Shown: piece by piece, positions 9,382 through 18,337 of the stretch
How the letters are laid out: each line of letters begins with the position of its first letter
Position numbering within the stretch: position 1 is the stretch's first letter
Assembly: GCF_003589925.1 (NCBI RefSeq)
Contig: NZ_CP032382.1
Location: forward strand, 5,518,001 to 5,582,000
Direction of reading: 5' to 3'
Length of the DNA: 64,000 nt
From: Chryseolinea soli
GTDB taxonomy: Bacteria > Bacteroidota > Bacteroidia > Cytophagales > Cyclobacteriaceae
Notes under the pieces: generated by a model
What the model saw: the letters and a program-made list of their open reading frames with translations, nothing else
Database searches by the model: none
Told to the model about the DNA's origin: nothing
Program-made: the position numbers and the translations under genes

Positions 9382-10908
9382 ATGAAAAAGATATTAAACC
9401 TCAGTTTGCTGGTGTTTGCTTTTAGCATCATCACGTCTTGCGAAAAGGATTTTGACGATATCAATACAAGCAAGACCGGCATCACCAATCTGGACCCCGC
9501 GTTGGTCCTGAACGATGCCGTGATCTTTTTATCGTATCCCGCCGGAACGGCGAGCTATGAATTGGGTATTGTGCAGCAGGCCATTTCGTCTAATACGGGC
9601 GTGCTGTTGGGTGCCAATTTCAACCAGGTGAACATCAACAATACGCCTGCGAATTGGACAAACTACTATCAGAACGTCGTGAAGTATACCAGCGACGCCA
9701 TCGGCAAAACCCAGTCTGATCCGACGCGCGCCAACCTGATGAACATGACCCGCATCGTGCAAGCTATGGCGTTCATGATCCTCACCGACACCTATGGAAG
9801 CATACCGTATACCGACGCGGGAAAAGGTTTTCCCGACCAGGTTTTCTTTCCGGACTATCAAAAACAGGACGTCGTCTATTCCAGCATATTGGCCGAGTTA
9901 ACCGCCGCCACGGACGCCCTGGATGCCAGCGGCAAAATTGAAACCTCCGATGTGCTGTTTGGCGGAAACATTGCGAAGTGGAAAAAATTCGGATACTCGC
10001 TTTTGCTGCGGGCCGGTATGCGTCTGAGCGAAAGGGATGCTACGGCAGCCGCTGCGGCAGTAGCCCATGCGTTCGCCGGTGGAGTGATTACGGACAACGC
10101 AGACAATGCCGTGGTCAAGCACGACGCCAATTTTGTTAACCCACTCGGTAATTTGTTAAATGGCACAGAAGCGGCCAACTTCTATCTGGCGGAGCCTTTT
10201 GTGAAGGCCCTTCAAAACAACAACGATCCAAGGCTGTCGGCCATCGCGGTTCGTTATGTTGGAGCATCGTCGGGCCCGGCGCAAGTCGCAGGTGTGGCAA
10301 CGACCGCAGCGGCCAACCAGTATGGCATGCCGATGGGAAGCACGGACGGCACGGCCGACGTGGCCGGCGCAGCCTTGCCGGGTGGTGGCAGTCGCTATGC
10401 ATTCAGCCAGATCGACCGGACGCGCCTGGTGAAACGAACCTCGCCCATGTTTCTGGTCACTGCCGGTCAATCCAATTTGTTGCTGGCCGAAGCCCGTGTG
10501 CGGGGATGGATCACCAGTGGCGTGGCATCGGACTATTTCGTGGCGGGCATTAAGGCGCACATGAATCAGATGGCGTTGTACGATGCAAACTCCGCCGTGG
10601 CGGCCGCCGATCGTGATACCTATTCAGACGCTATGCTGGCAACTTTCGCGGGCAATGAAATGACCCAGATCGGATACGAATATTGGATCGCTTCCTTCCT
10701 GAATGGTCCCGAGGCCTGGGCAAATTTCAGACGCACCGGATTTCCGGTCCTGGCGGTCAATCCCTATCCCGGAAGGACGGTTGATTTCATCACCCGACTC
10801 ACATATCCGCCTTCGGAGATCCTGGTGAACAGCACCAACGTTCAGCAGGCCATCAGTGACCAAGGGCCCGACAACCTGGATACAAAATTATGGTGGGATG
10901 CCAATTGA
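9382..10908 (+). CDS. SusD/RagB-family outer-membrane lipoprotein (SusD-like_2 type)
   Basis: The 508-residue product has a lipoprotein signal (FSIITSCEKDF, C20). It also has the typical SusD_2 features: NINNTPANWTNYY near residue 90, repeated TPR-like helices, the ILTDTYGSIPYTDAG block and the late stretch GYEYWIASFLNGPEAWANFRRTG. SusD proteins sit on the cell surface as a hinged lid over the SusC pore and bind the ligand. It lies 12 nt after the SusC gene. The RraA-family gene begins 41 nt after its stop, so uptake and catabolism are probably cotranscribed. Confidence 0.93.
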   Translation: MKKILNLSLLVFAFSIITSCEKDFDDINTSKTGITNLDPALVLNDAVIFLSYPAGTASYELGIVQQAISSNTGVLLGANFNQVNINNTPANWTNYYQNVVKYTSDAIGKTQSDPTRANLMNMTRIVQAMAFMILTDTYGSIPYTDAGKGFPDQVFFPDYQKQDVVYSSILAELTAATDALDASGKIETSDVLFGGNIAKWKKFGYSLLLRAGMRLSERDATAAAAAVAHAFAGGVITDNADNAVVKHDANFVNPLGNLLNGTEAANFYLAEPFVKALQNNNDPRLSAIAVRYVGASSGPAQVAGVATTAAANQYGMPMGSTDGTADVAGAALPGGGSRYAFSQIDRTRLVKRTSPMFLVTAGQSNLLLAEARVRGWITSGVASDYFVAGIKAHMNQMALYDANSAVAAADRDTYSDAMLATFAGNEMTQIGYEYWIASFLNGPEAWANFRRTGFPVLAVNPYPGRTVDFITRLTYPPSEILVNSTNVQQAISDQGPDNLDTKLWWDAN

Positions 10909-10949
10909 TCCCGAATCTTAACTATTTCATTGACCCGAGACTTTGACTC

Positions 10950-11891
10950 ATGAAGCGACTTGTTTTATTTCTGTGTGCCGCGTTGTCGATGCTGGCCACG
11001 CAAGCTCAACAGATCTCCAAAGAGGAACTGCTCTTTCTGACGCCCGAATGGAAAGGCGAACGCTTTCCTGACGGGCGCCCGAAAGTGCCGGACAATATCC
11101 TGAAGCGCATGAAGCTGGTCACGCTGGAAGAAGCGTGGGCCGTGTTGAAAGGCGAGAACTATAAACACAACTACGAAGACGGCTGGGAATGCATCAATCC
11201 CGACAGCGTGCTGGTGGGCCGGGCATTAACGGCCACCTTCATGCCGGGCCGGCCCGATGTGCAACGTGTCATCGACAAGAAAGGGCATGAACAGGACGGC
11301 CGCATCAAGTCGCAAAACTCGTGGCCGATCGACATGCTGGTGAAGGGTGACGTTTATGTGGTAGATCAATTCGGTGCGCATGAGGACGGCCCCACGATTG
11401 GCGACAACCTGGGCAATTCCATTTACACCAAAAGCGGCAACGGCATTGTTTACGACGGTGCCATCCGCGACATCGTAGGCTTGAAGGAGATCGGATCGTT
11501 TACGTCGTTTTTCAGGACCTATCATCCTTCACACCATCTCAACGATCCCAACGGCGAGTTGAACACTACGTTGGTAGGCATTAACAAGCCCACGCGCATC
11601 GGTCATGCGATGGTGCTTCCGGGCGATGTGGTGTTGGGGCGCAACGGAGGTGTGATCTTTATTCCGCCACACCTCGCCGAAAAGGTGGTGAAGACTTCCG
11701 AGATCGTGCGGCTGCGCGACATGTTTGGTCATCAGCGCTTGCGCGAACAGAAGTACACGCCGGGTCAGATCGACTCCAAGTGGTCCGACGCCATCGAAAA
11801 AGATTTCTCCCAATGGCTCAATCAACACATCGACAAACTTCCCGTGCCCAAAGATCAGATCCAGGAGTATCTGAAGACGCGCACATGGTAA
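10950..11891 (+). CDS. exported RraA-family aldolase (HMG/CHA-type class II pyruvate aldolase fold), copy 1
   Basis: The 313-residue product has a clear Sec signal peptide (cleavage near ATQA-Q). The conserved core lies between about residues 90 and 250. The segment from D (in IGDNLGNSI) to RD (in YDGAIRD) shows exactly twenty residues between D and R. This is the D-X20-R-D signature of RraA-fold 4-hydroxy-4-methyl-2-oxoglutarate/4-carboxy-4-hydroxy-2-oxoadipate aldolases, absent from the RNase E inhibitor RraA itself. Those enzymes use a divalent metal to release pyruvate. RraA-fold aldolases are usually cytosolic and near 230 residues; this one is longer at both ends and exported. It sits between SusD and an enolase-superfamily gene (28 nt downstream). 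A periplasmic aldolase acting on the dehydratase product is the natural reading. Confidence 0.75.
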   Translation: MKRLVLFLCAALSMLATQAQQISKEELLFLTPEWKGERFPDGRPKVPDNILKRMKLVTLEEAWAVLKGENYKHNYEDGWECINPDSVLVGRALTATFMPGRPDVQRVIDKKGHEQDGRIKSQNSWPIDMLVKGDVYVVDQFGAHEDGPTIGDNLGNSIYTKSGNGIVYDGAIRDIVGLKEIGSFTSFFRTYHPSHHLNDPNGELNTTLVGINKPTRIGHAMVLPGDVVLGRNGGVIFIPPHLAEKVVKTSEIVRLRDMFGHQRLREQKYTPGQIDSKWSDAIEKDFSQWLNQHIDKLPVPKDQIQEYLKTRTW

Positions 11892-11919
11892 CACATCTAT
11901 CATCTAATAGCACAACCAC

Positions 11920-13203
11920 ATGACTTATCAATCATCGCGACGCGCGTTCATCACCAAAAGTGCCCTGGCGGGTGCGTTGGGTTTTTCTGCTTTATCAGGT
12001 TTTGGAAAAGGATTGGAGACGGCGTTGCAGCGAACGCCTATGTTGTCTGCACCTTCTGATCTGAAGATCACCGACATCAAATGCGGTTACATTCGCAATG
12101 GTCATAGTCTTTTTGTAAAGATCTTGACCAATCAAAACATATGGGGCTGCGGCGAGGGTGTGGATGCTACACCCGGCACGTATCATCTCGTGAAAATGTT
12201 TGGCGAGCGTCTCAAAGGCAAGAGTCCGCTCAACGTGAACCGATTGTTTGAGGACATCCGCAAGTCGGGATTTTTTGAAGGGGCGCAGTCGGGCATGTTT
12301 GTCGCGGTGCTGTCGGCGGTGGAAAGCGCATTGTGGGATCTTGCGGGGAAAGCGTTGGGTTTGCCGGTGTATCAATTGCTGGGTGGAAAATTCAGGGATC
12401 GCATCCGGGTATATTGTGATACCGCGTTGTATCGCGCTGACTCACCACCGCCTGAAAAGTTTGCCGAGAGTGCCATGGAAGCCGTGAAGATGGGCTTCAA
12501 TGCCGTGAAGTTTGACGTCGATGAGGCAAGGGACCCCAATAAATACGACGCTTACAATTGGACGGCAAGTCCCGCGGAATTGCAACGCATGTACGACCAG
12601 ATCTCGGCCGTGAGAAAAGCCGTCGGTCCCAAGATCGACATCTGTGTGGATATGCATGGCAAGTATGATGCGGTGACGGGTCAACAAGTAGCCAAACGTT
12701 TTGAGTCCCTAAACTTGCTCTGGCTGGAAGAACCCATACCCGCCGAGAACGTAGAGGCCTACAAAAACATCACCGAGTCGACGACCACGCCCATTTGCGC
12801 CGGCGAAAATCATTACCTCGCCTATGGTTTCCGGCGGATGCTGGAGATCGGTGCGGTGGACATTGTGATGCCCGACTTGCAAAAGGCCGGTGGGCTGGGA
12901 GAGGGGCAGCGCATTGCGAACCTGGCCAATCTTTACTATGTGCCCTTTGCGCCGCACATGGTAGCGTCCTATCTCGGCGCGATGGCGTCCTGTCATGTAT
13001 GTGCGTCTGTGCCCAACTTCCTGATCCTGGAGTGGCAGATCTATTTCCACACCGACCCGATGTTCAAAGAGATCGTCACCTTCGAGGGGCCGATGGTGAA
13101 AGATGGATTCATCACGCTTTCGGAGAAACCCGGCATCGGCGTGGAGATCAACGAGGAGGGCATGCGCAAGTATGCCACCAAAGGCGTTCCTTTTTTTGAA
13201 TGA
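11920..13203 (+). CDS. Tat-exported enolase-superfamily dehydratase (mandelate racemase/galactonate dehydratase-like), copy 1
   Basis: The 427-residue product begins with a twin-arginine signal (SSRRAFITK, then a hydrophobic stretch to about residue 27). The N-terminal capping domain is followed by a TIM barrel. Candidate active-site residues are K197/D199 (VKFD), D244 and H246 (VDMHG), E270 (LEEP), E296 (AGEN) and H346 (APHM). The D-x-H-G pattern with the late barrel histidine matches the galactonate dehydratase branch, in which the two histidines act as acid and base. Such enzymes dehydrate aldonic or uronic acids to 2-keto-3-deoxy acids using Mg2+. Export by Tat is unusual for the family. 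It follows RraA copy 1 by 28 nt. Confidence 0.82.
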   Translation: MTYQSSRRAFITKSALAGALGFSALSGFGKGLETALQRTPMLSAPSDLKITDIKCGYIRNGHSLFVKILTNQNIWGCGEGVDATPGTYHLVKMFGERLKGKSPLNVNRLFEDIRKSGFFEGAQSGMFVAVLSAVESALWDLAGKALGLPVYQLLGGKFRDRIRVYCDTALYRADSPPPEKFAESAMEAVKMGFNAVKFDVDEARDPNKYDAYNWTASPAELQRMYDQISAVRKAVGPKIDICVDMHGKYDAVTGQQVAKRFESLNLLWLEEPIPAENVEAYKNITESTTTPICAGENHYLAYGFRRMLEIGAVDIVMPDLQKAGGLGEGQRIANLANLYYVPFAPHMVASYLGAMASCHVCASVPNFLILEWQIYFHTDPMFKEIVTFEGPMVKDGFITLSEKPGIGVEINEEGMRKYATKGVPFFE

Positions 13204-13492
13204 AGATGTTTTTGCGATTCATCACAAAAGGTGTGCGATGTGTGAGGATCGGGCGTGGCCGATAATTTTCTTGGGAGAACAAGGGATAATTTCAGGTGTT
13301 GCGGTCTATTCCGCAAAGGTGAACTATCACTGTTTAGGAAAAGCAATAAATGCGTAATTTAAGGAAGGCTTCAGAAGGTGCGTGTGCTGAAACGAACACG
13401 CAAAATTATGACCGAAACTGTAGCCTTATTACCCCTCTCGTAACAGCGGGCGGTTTACGCGGAATAATCTCCTAAATTTTTTCAAAATATCC

Positions 13493-14428
13493 ATGTACAA
13501 AATGAAAGCCAAACACCTACTCCTCGCCAGTTTACTTGTAGTATCATCGCTCGCCACCCAAGCACAGGTGGCGTTATCCAAAGAACAGATCGTGGCCCTC
13601 ACCCCCGAATGGAAAGGCGACCGCCTGCCGGACGGACGCCCCAATGTTCCCGACAAATTTCTGACGCGACTGAGGAACATCTCGCTGGAAGAAGCGTGGG
13701 GCATCCTGCGCAACGCCGGCTACAACAACCAGTTTGAAGGCGATTGGATGCTGTTGCGTTCCGAACAAGTGTTAACCGGCCGTGCAGTCACCGTGCAATA
13801 TTGGCCCCGTCGCCCCGACTACGACAAGATAGTTAAAGACAAAGGCAAAGCCGAAGGCCGCATCGGCGGCTTCAATTCGTGGCCCATCGACGTGCTGAAA
13901 CCCGGCGACGTATACGTGGCCGATAGCTATGGCAAGATCGTCGACGGCACGCTCATTGGCGACAACCTGGGCAACTCCATTTATTCCAAATCCAAAAACG
14001 GCGTGATCTTCTATGGTTCTGTTCGCGACACCGAAGGCCTCGAAAAAATTGAAGGCTTCAATGCGTGGATCAAGGGCTATGACCCGTCGTATATCCAGGA
14101 AATGATGCTGGGCGGTATCAATGTGCCCATCCGCATCGGCCGTGTTACGGTATTGCCTGGCGACGCGGTGCTGGCCAAGAAGGGTGGCATCGTGTTCATC
14201 CCCGCCCACATGGTGGAAGAAGTCGTGGTCAACGCCGAGTTCATCGCCTTGCGTGACGCCTTTGGCCACCAACGCCTCCGCGAAGGAAAATATACTCCCG
14301 GTCAGATCGACCAGCAGTGGACCGACGATATCAAGAAGGACTTCCTGAAATGGCTCGATCAGAATCCCGACAAGCTGCCGATGACCCGCGCAGAGCTGGA
14401 CGAGTTCATGAAGAAGAGAACGTGGTGA
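13493..14428 (+). CDS. exported RraA-family aldolase, copy 2
   Basis: The 311-residue product is clearly paralogous to the protein at 10950-11891 along its whole length. It shares LTPEWKGDRLPDGRPNVPD, the SWPIDVLKPGDVYV block, GDNLGNSIYSKS and the end GQIDQQWTDD...KKRTW. A signal peptide ends near LATQAQ. The D-X20-R-D aldolase signature is kept (IGDNLGN to SVRD), but the residue before G-S/A-V/I-R-D is Y rather than D, so substrate choice may differ. ATGs at 13493 and 13502 are both possible starts. A 289-base gap separates it from the preceding gene; I saw no gene or clear terminator there, and it may hold a second promoter. The second enolase-superfamily gene follows after 63 nt. Confidence 0.74.
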   Translation: MYKMKAKHLLLASLLVVSSLATQAQVALSKEQIVALTPEWKGDRLPDGRPNVPDKFLTRLRNISLEEAWGILRNAGYNNQFEGDWMLLRSEQVLTGRAVTVQYWPRRPDYDKIVKDKGKAEGRIGGFNSWPIDVLKPGDVYVADSYGKIVDGTLIGDNLGNSIYSKSKNGVIFYGSVRDTEGLEKIEGFNAWIKGYDPSYIQEMMLGGINVPIRIGRVTVLPGDAVLAKKGGIVFIPAHMVEEVVVNAEFIALRDAFGHQRLREGKYTPGQIDQQWTDDIKKDFLKWLDQNPDKLPMTRAELDEFMKKRTW

Positions 14429-14429
14429 T

Positions 14430-14445
14430 CTCCGCCTAGGCGGAG
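14430..14445. repeat. perfect 16-bp palindrome after RraA copy 2
   Basis: The bases read ctccgcctaggcggag, identical on both strands, directly after the stop codon. There is no T-run, so it is not a standard terminator. It may be a short dispersed palindrome or an RNA hairpin with a tight loop between cotranscribed genes. Confidence 0.5.
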
Positions 14446-14491
14446 GCGCCAATAATAGTGATTTATCAAAACCTAACCAGACTAGCCTATT

Positions 14492-15955
14492 ATGAAGACA
14501 CCGTCACAAAAATTCCTGGAACGACTGGGATTGAAAGACCCCGTAATGAGCGAAACGAGTGCCCCCCAGGGCAATGGCAACGACCGCCGCGACTTTTTGA
14601 AGAAAGTGGGCGCAGGCGGATTGATGCTGGGCGGTTTCATGTTCAGCCCCATAGAAGACACGCTGGCACAGGCCACTTCGAAGGTGAACAAGATGTCGTC
14701 GCCAACCGATCTGAAGATCACCGACATGCGTTTTGCCGTGGTCATGAACGGACATGCGCGCTGTCCCATCATACGGATCGACACCAACCAGGGCATCTCC
14801 GGTTATGGGGAAGTGCGCGATGGAGCCAGCTGGCGTTATGCTATGTTCTTGAAGAGCCGCATCATGGGCATGAACCCCTGTAGCGTGGAGTTGCTCTTTA
14901 AACGCATCAAACAATTCGGCTTTCACGGACGTCAGGGCGGCGGTGTGTGTGGCGTAGAGATGGCGTTGTGGGACCTGGCCGGAAAAGCGTATAACGTACC
15001 GGCCTATCAATTGCTTGGCGGACGCTACAGAGACAAAGTGCGTCTTTACGCCGACACCCCTGAAGGAGAGAACGAGGCCGACTTCGCCCAAAAGGTGAAT
15101 GTGCGGATGGTGGAGCAAGGCTTCACATTCATGAAGATGGACTTTGGTATTGAATTATTGAAGGGCATCCCGGGAACCACCGTGAACAGCAACTATTGGG
15201 ACATCGGCCGGCAATGGTCAAACGAAGCGATGACCTACGGTGGCACGGAGCACCCGTTCACACAAGTGCAGATCACCGACAAAGGATTGGAGCTGATGAC
15301 GCAGCGCATCGCGTTTGTCCGAGAAAAGATCGGCTACGAAATTCCGCTGGCCTCCGATCACTATGGACACTTTGATCACAACAACGCCATCCGCCTGGGC
15401 AGGGCTGTCGAGAAATATCGCCTCGCCTGGCTGGAAGACCTCATTCCCTGGAAGTTCACTGACCAATGGCGCCAGATCACGGAAGCCATCGAAACTCCGA
15501 CGTTGACGGGCGAAGATATTTATCTGAAAGAGGAGTTCATCAAATTGATAGACGCCCGCGCCATCGACCTCGTGCATCCCGACTTGGCCACGTCCGGCGG
15601 ATTGCTGGAAACCAAAAAGATCGGCGACTATGCCGAAGAACGTGGTGTGGCCATGGCCATGCACTTTGCGGGCACGCCCATTTCGTTTATGGCCAATGTG
15701 CATTGTGCGGCAGCCACACAAAACTTTGTGGCGCTCGAACACCACTCCGTGGATGTTGACTATTGGAACAGCCTCGTGAAAACAAAAAAACCGATGATTG
15801 AAAAGGGCTATGCCCTCGTGCCGGATTCACCCGGCCTGGGTATCGAGCTCAACGAAGAGGTGGTGAAGAAACACCTGGATCCTGAATATCCCGCCTACTT
15901 CGCACCGTCGACAGATTGGGACAAAGACCGTTCATGGGACAGACTTTGGAGTTAA
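14492..15955 (+). CDS. Tat-exported enolase-superfamily dehydratase, copy 2
   Basis: The 487-residue product has an extended N-terminus leading into a twin-arginine signal (NDRRDFLKKVGAGG, cleaved near TLAQA at about residue 60). The capping domain and TIM barrel follow. Candidate catalytic residues are K215/D217 (MKMD), D289 with H290 or H293 (ASDHYGH), E315 (WLED), E341 (TGED) and H391 (AMHFAG). It is much more diverged from the protein at 11920-13203 than the two RraA copies are from each other, and has a long insertion around residues 220-265. The reaction is probably dehydration of a hydroxy acid. Its pairing with an exported RraA-type aldolase repeats the arrangement upstream. Exact substrate unknown. 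Confidence 0.82.
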   Translation: MKTPSQKFLERLGLKDPVMSETSAPQGNGNDRRDFLKKVGAGGLMLGGFMFSPIEDTLAQATSKVNKMSSPTDLKITDMRFAVVMNGHARCPIIRIDTNQGISGYGEVRDGASWRYAMFLKSRIMGMNPCSVELLFKRIKQFGFHGRQGGGVCGVEMALWDLAGKAYNVPAYQLLGGRYRDKVRLYADTPEGENEADFAQKVNVRMVEQGFTFMKMDFGIELLKGIPGTTVNSNYWDIGRQWSNEAMTYGGTEHPFTQVQITDKGLELMTQRIAFVREKIGYEIPLASDHYGHFDHNNAIRLGRAVEKYRLAWLEDLIPWKFTDQWRQITEAIETPTLTGEDIYLKEEFIKLIDARAIDLVHPDLATSGGLLETKKIGDYAEERGVAMAMHFAGTPISFMANVHCAAATQNFVALEHHSVDVDYWNSLVKTKKPMIEKGYALVPDSPGLGIELNEEVVKKHLDPEYPAYFAPSTDWDKDRSWDRLWS

Positions 15956-15978
15956 TCTGATTTTAGTAAATTACCTTG

Positions 15979-16045
15979 CTTTGCGTCCTTGCTTCTTTGC
16001 GGTGTGCGCGTGTGTGTCACAACGAAAAGGAGGGAGGACGCAAAG
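15979..16045. repeat. degenerate 'ctttgcgtcc' inverted repeat
   Basis: ctttgcgtcct at 15979-15989 and its exact reverse complement aggacgcaaag at 16035-16045 flank about 45 bases. The same words form the arms of the larger element at 17245-17332, so this looks like a member of one intergenic repeat family. It lies in the 110-base gap before the BASS transporter gene. Confidence 0.55.
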
Positions 16046-16065
16046 TCTTTAACAAGCTTGTACGT

Positions 16066-17229
16066 ATGAACAAAACCACTTCAAAGATCTTCTTTTTTCT
16101 CGCAGCACTTTTTATTCTTGGTTACATTGTCCTGCTGTATACACAGCCTCAGGAAGTAAATCTCACGCCCCGCAGTGCCACGGCACCTGTCGAGCCCGAA
16201 TCGTTTCGCTTTGGAGGCCTGTTGTTGATGGGCTTCTTTGTGATGATCGCGCTGGCCTTTCGCGGCCATGAACTGCTGAAAGGATATTCCTATACCATCA
16301 TGATCTTCGCCGCCGTGAGCGTGGCGATGTACTACCCGCAATATTTCGTGACGGTGGGCGATTTCAAACTCTCCAAGCTCATCGTTCCCCTGCTGCAACT
16401 TATTATGTTTGGCATGGGCACGGCATTGAGTTGGAAAGACTTTACCCGCGTACTTCAGATGCCAAAGGGTGTCATCGTAGGCGTGTTGTGTCACTACACC
16501 GTCATGCCTTTTGTGGGGTGGACGGTGACACAGATCTTTTCATTTCCACCCGAGATCGCCGCGGGCATCATATTGATCGGAAGCTGTCCGAACGGGCTTG
16601 CTTCGAACGTGATGACGTTCCTGGCGCGCGGCAACCTGGCCTTGTCCATTACGCTGACGGCCATCTCGACCTTGATCGCGCCCCTGGTAACACCGATGTT
16701 CATGAAGCTGCTCGCCGGGCAATATGTGCCGGTCAACTTCCTGGATATGGTGTGGCACATCACCCAGATCATCGTGCTTCCGATTGGCGTTGGTTTGATC
16801 TTCAATCATTTCCTTCACGGCAAATTCAAATGGCTGGATGCGGTCATGCCGCTGGTCTCGATGATCAGCATCGCGCTGATCATCGTGGTGATCACGGCCG
16901 CCGGCCGCAATGATCTGTTGCTGGTGGGTAAATTGCTGGTCGTGGCGGTGTTGATGCATAACATTACGGGTTACATACTCGGGTATTGGATCAGCCGTGG
17001 TTTGCGTATGAGCGAAAAAGATTGTCGAACGCTGGCGCTGGAAGTGGGGCTGCAGAATGGTGGCCTCGCTTCGGGCATTGCGCTCAAGATGGGCAAGCTG
17101 GCAACGGTGGGACTGGCTGCGGCGGTGTTTGGTCCGGCTATGAACATTACTGGTTCGTCGTTGGCGCTTTGGTGGCGGAGTCGTACGCCGCCGGAAGACC
17201 AGGAGACGGATGAACGTCACCACGCCTAA
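16066..17229 (+). CDS. BASS-family (bile acid:sodium symporter-like) transporter
   Basis: The start chosen is ATG 16066 (MNKTTSKIFFFLAALF). The frame is open further upstream but runs through the repeat element. The 387-residue product is highly hydrophobic, with nine to ten membrane segments and the family's typical blocks: GMGTALSWKDF, the helix pair around PFVGWTVTQIF with IGSCPNGLASNVMTFLARGN, and LALEVGLQNGGLASGIA. BASS proteins couple sodium entry to uptake of organic anions such as bile acids, pyruvate, pantothenate or keto acids. Being last in the catabolic cluster, it is well placed to import the acid released by the periplasmic aldolases (inference). Confidence 0.85.
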   Translation: MNKTTSKIFFFLAALFILGYIVLLYTQPQEVNLTPRSATAPVEPESFRFGGLLLMGFFVMIALAFRGHELLKGYSYTIMIFAAVSVAMYYPQYFVTVGDFKLSKLIVPLLQLIMFGMGTALSWKDFTRVLQMPKGVIVGVLCHYTVMPFVGWTVTQIFSFPPEIAAGIILIGSCPNGLASNVMTFLARGNLALSITLTAISTLIAPLVTPMFMKLLAGQYVPVNFLDMVWHITQIIVLPIGVGLIFNHFLHGKFKWLDAVMPLVSMISIALIIVVITAAGRNDLLLVGKLLVVAVLMHNITGYILGYWISRGLRMSEKDCRTLALEVGLQNGGLASGIALKMGKLATVGLAAAVFGPAMNITGSSLALWWRSRTPPEDQETDERHHA

Positions 17230-17244
17230 AAATGCATTAAAACT

Positions 17245-17332
17245 GCTAAGACGCAAAGACGCAAGAAAAAGCGCAAAGTTAACGCAAAGTTGGCTTTGCG
17301 CTTTTTTCTTTGCGTCCTTACGCCTCTGCGGT
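17245..17332. repeat. long imperfect inverted repeat, possible bidirectional terminator
   Basis: The left arm (about 17249-17278, acgcaaagacgcaagaaaaa then gcgcaaag) pairs with the right arm (about 17294-17327, ctttgcgc, a T-rich run, ctttgcgtcc). The loop is about 15 bases. As RNA it would fold into a long hairpin with a U-rich tract in the 3' arm, so it could end transcription after the BASS gene. Related words occur at 15979-16045 and 30704-30750, which fits a dispersed palindromic element. Confidence 0.65.
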
Positions 17333-17355
17333 TAAAAAAATTCGTATACTGGCGC

Positions 17356-18291
17356 ATGGAAAATTCGGTAAAACTTTACGCCACCTCCACTGCTGTTGAA
17401 CTTGCGGGAAAGATCGCCACTGCGCTCGGTTTGCCCCTTCACTATATTCAAACTGAAAAGTTCTCCGACGGCGAACTGTCGGTACGCTTCAATGAAAGCG
17501 TCCGTGGCCAGATGGTGTTCCTGGTCGCGAAGGTAAACATGCCCTACGAGCACTTCTTCGAAATGCTCATGACGGTGGACGCCGCCCGGCGCTCGTCGGC
17601 GAAGGAGGTCGTGCTGGTTTTGCCCTATCTTCCCCACAGCCGCCAGGAGCGCCGTGACGGCCAGCGCACTTCCATTTCTTCGCGCATGGTGGCCGACATT
17701 ATTCAGTTGATGGGGGCCGACCGCATCATCACGCTCGACCTGCACACCAATGCCATCGAAGGTTTTTATAAAATACCCCTTGACCCGTTGTCGTCACTTC
17801 GGCTGTTCTGCGACCACATCAAGAACTCGGGGCTCGATCACCTCTGTCTTTGCAGCCCCGATTTCGGCGGCATCAAGCGCATTCGCGAATACAAAAAACA
17901 CCTTGACGCCGAAATGGTCGTCATCAACAAAGAGCGACTCAAAGCCAATCAGGTGGCGCATATGGAGATCATCGGGGAAGTAAAGAACCGGAACATCATC
18001 ATTGTCGACGACCTGGTGGACACGGCGGGTACGCTTTGCAAGGCGGCCGATGTGTTGATGGAACATGGTGCGACCTCGGTGCGCGCCTATTGTACCCATG
18101 GCGTGTTGAGCGGTGCGGCGCTGGACACCATTCAAAACTCACAACTTCAGAAATTATGTATTTCCGATACGGTGAACGAAAAGTTCGAGCACCCCAAAAT
18201 TGAAGTGGTCAGTTGTGCTCCTTTGCTTGCCCGTGCCATCGAGCACCTGGTGAACAACAAAAGCCTGTCGGTGTTGGATAAGGTATCGTAA
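17356..18291 (+). CDS. prs: ribose-phosphate pyrophosphokinase (PRPP synthetase)
   Basis: The 311-residue enzyme makes PRPP from ribose 5-phosphate and ATP for nucleotide, histidine and tryptophan synthesis. ATG 17356 (MENSVKLYATS) is the likely start; upstream codons lie in the repeat. It shows the two-lobed phosphoribosyltransferase fold: KFSDGELSVRFNESVRG near residue 35, the catalytic region HSRQERRDGQRTS near 93, DLHTNAIEGFY near 132, and the PRPP-binding loop IIIVDDLVDTAGTL near 216. The basic loop differs somewhat from E. coli Prs (RQDRR) but keeps its character. It stands alone and converges with the DUF3667 gene. Confidence 0.9.
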   Translation: MENSVKLYATSTAVELAGKIATALGLPLHYIQTEKFSDGELSVRFNESVRGQMVFLVAKVNMPYEHFFEMLMTVDAARRSSAKEVVLVLPYLPHSRQERRDGQRTSISSRMVADIIQLMGADRIITLDLHTNAIEGFYKIPLDPLSSLRLFCDHIKNSGLDHLCLCSPDFGGIKRIREYKKHLDAEMVVINKERLKANQVAHMEIIGEVKNRNIIIVDDLVDTAGTLCKAADVLMEHGATSVRAYCTHGVLSGAALDTIQNSQLQKLCISDTVNEKFEHPKIEVVSCAPLLARAIEHLVNNKSLSVLDKVS

Positions 18292-18337
18292 AAATCGGAA
18301 TGTTGGAACGTGAGGATCTGAGAGAACGATCGTAAGC

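Noticed and set aside
15976..16065. N-terminal extension of the BASS transporter from a TTG
   Set aside because: The extension translates the repeat element and adds a cysteine-rich, unlikely leader; ATG 16066 starts right before the first membrane helix.
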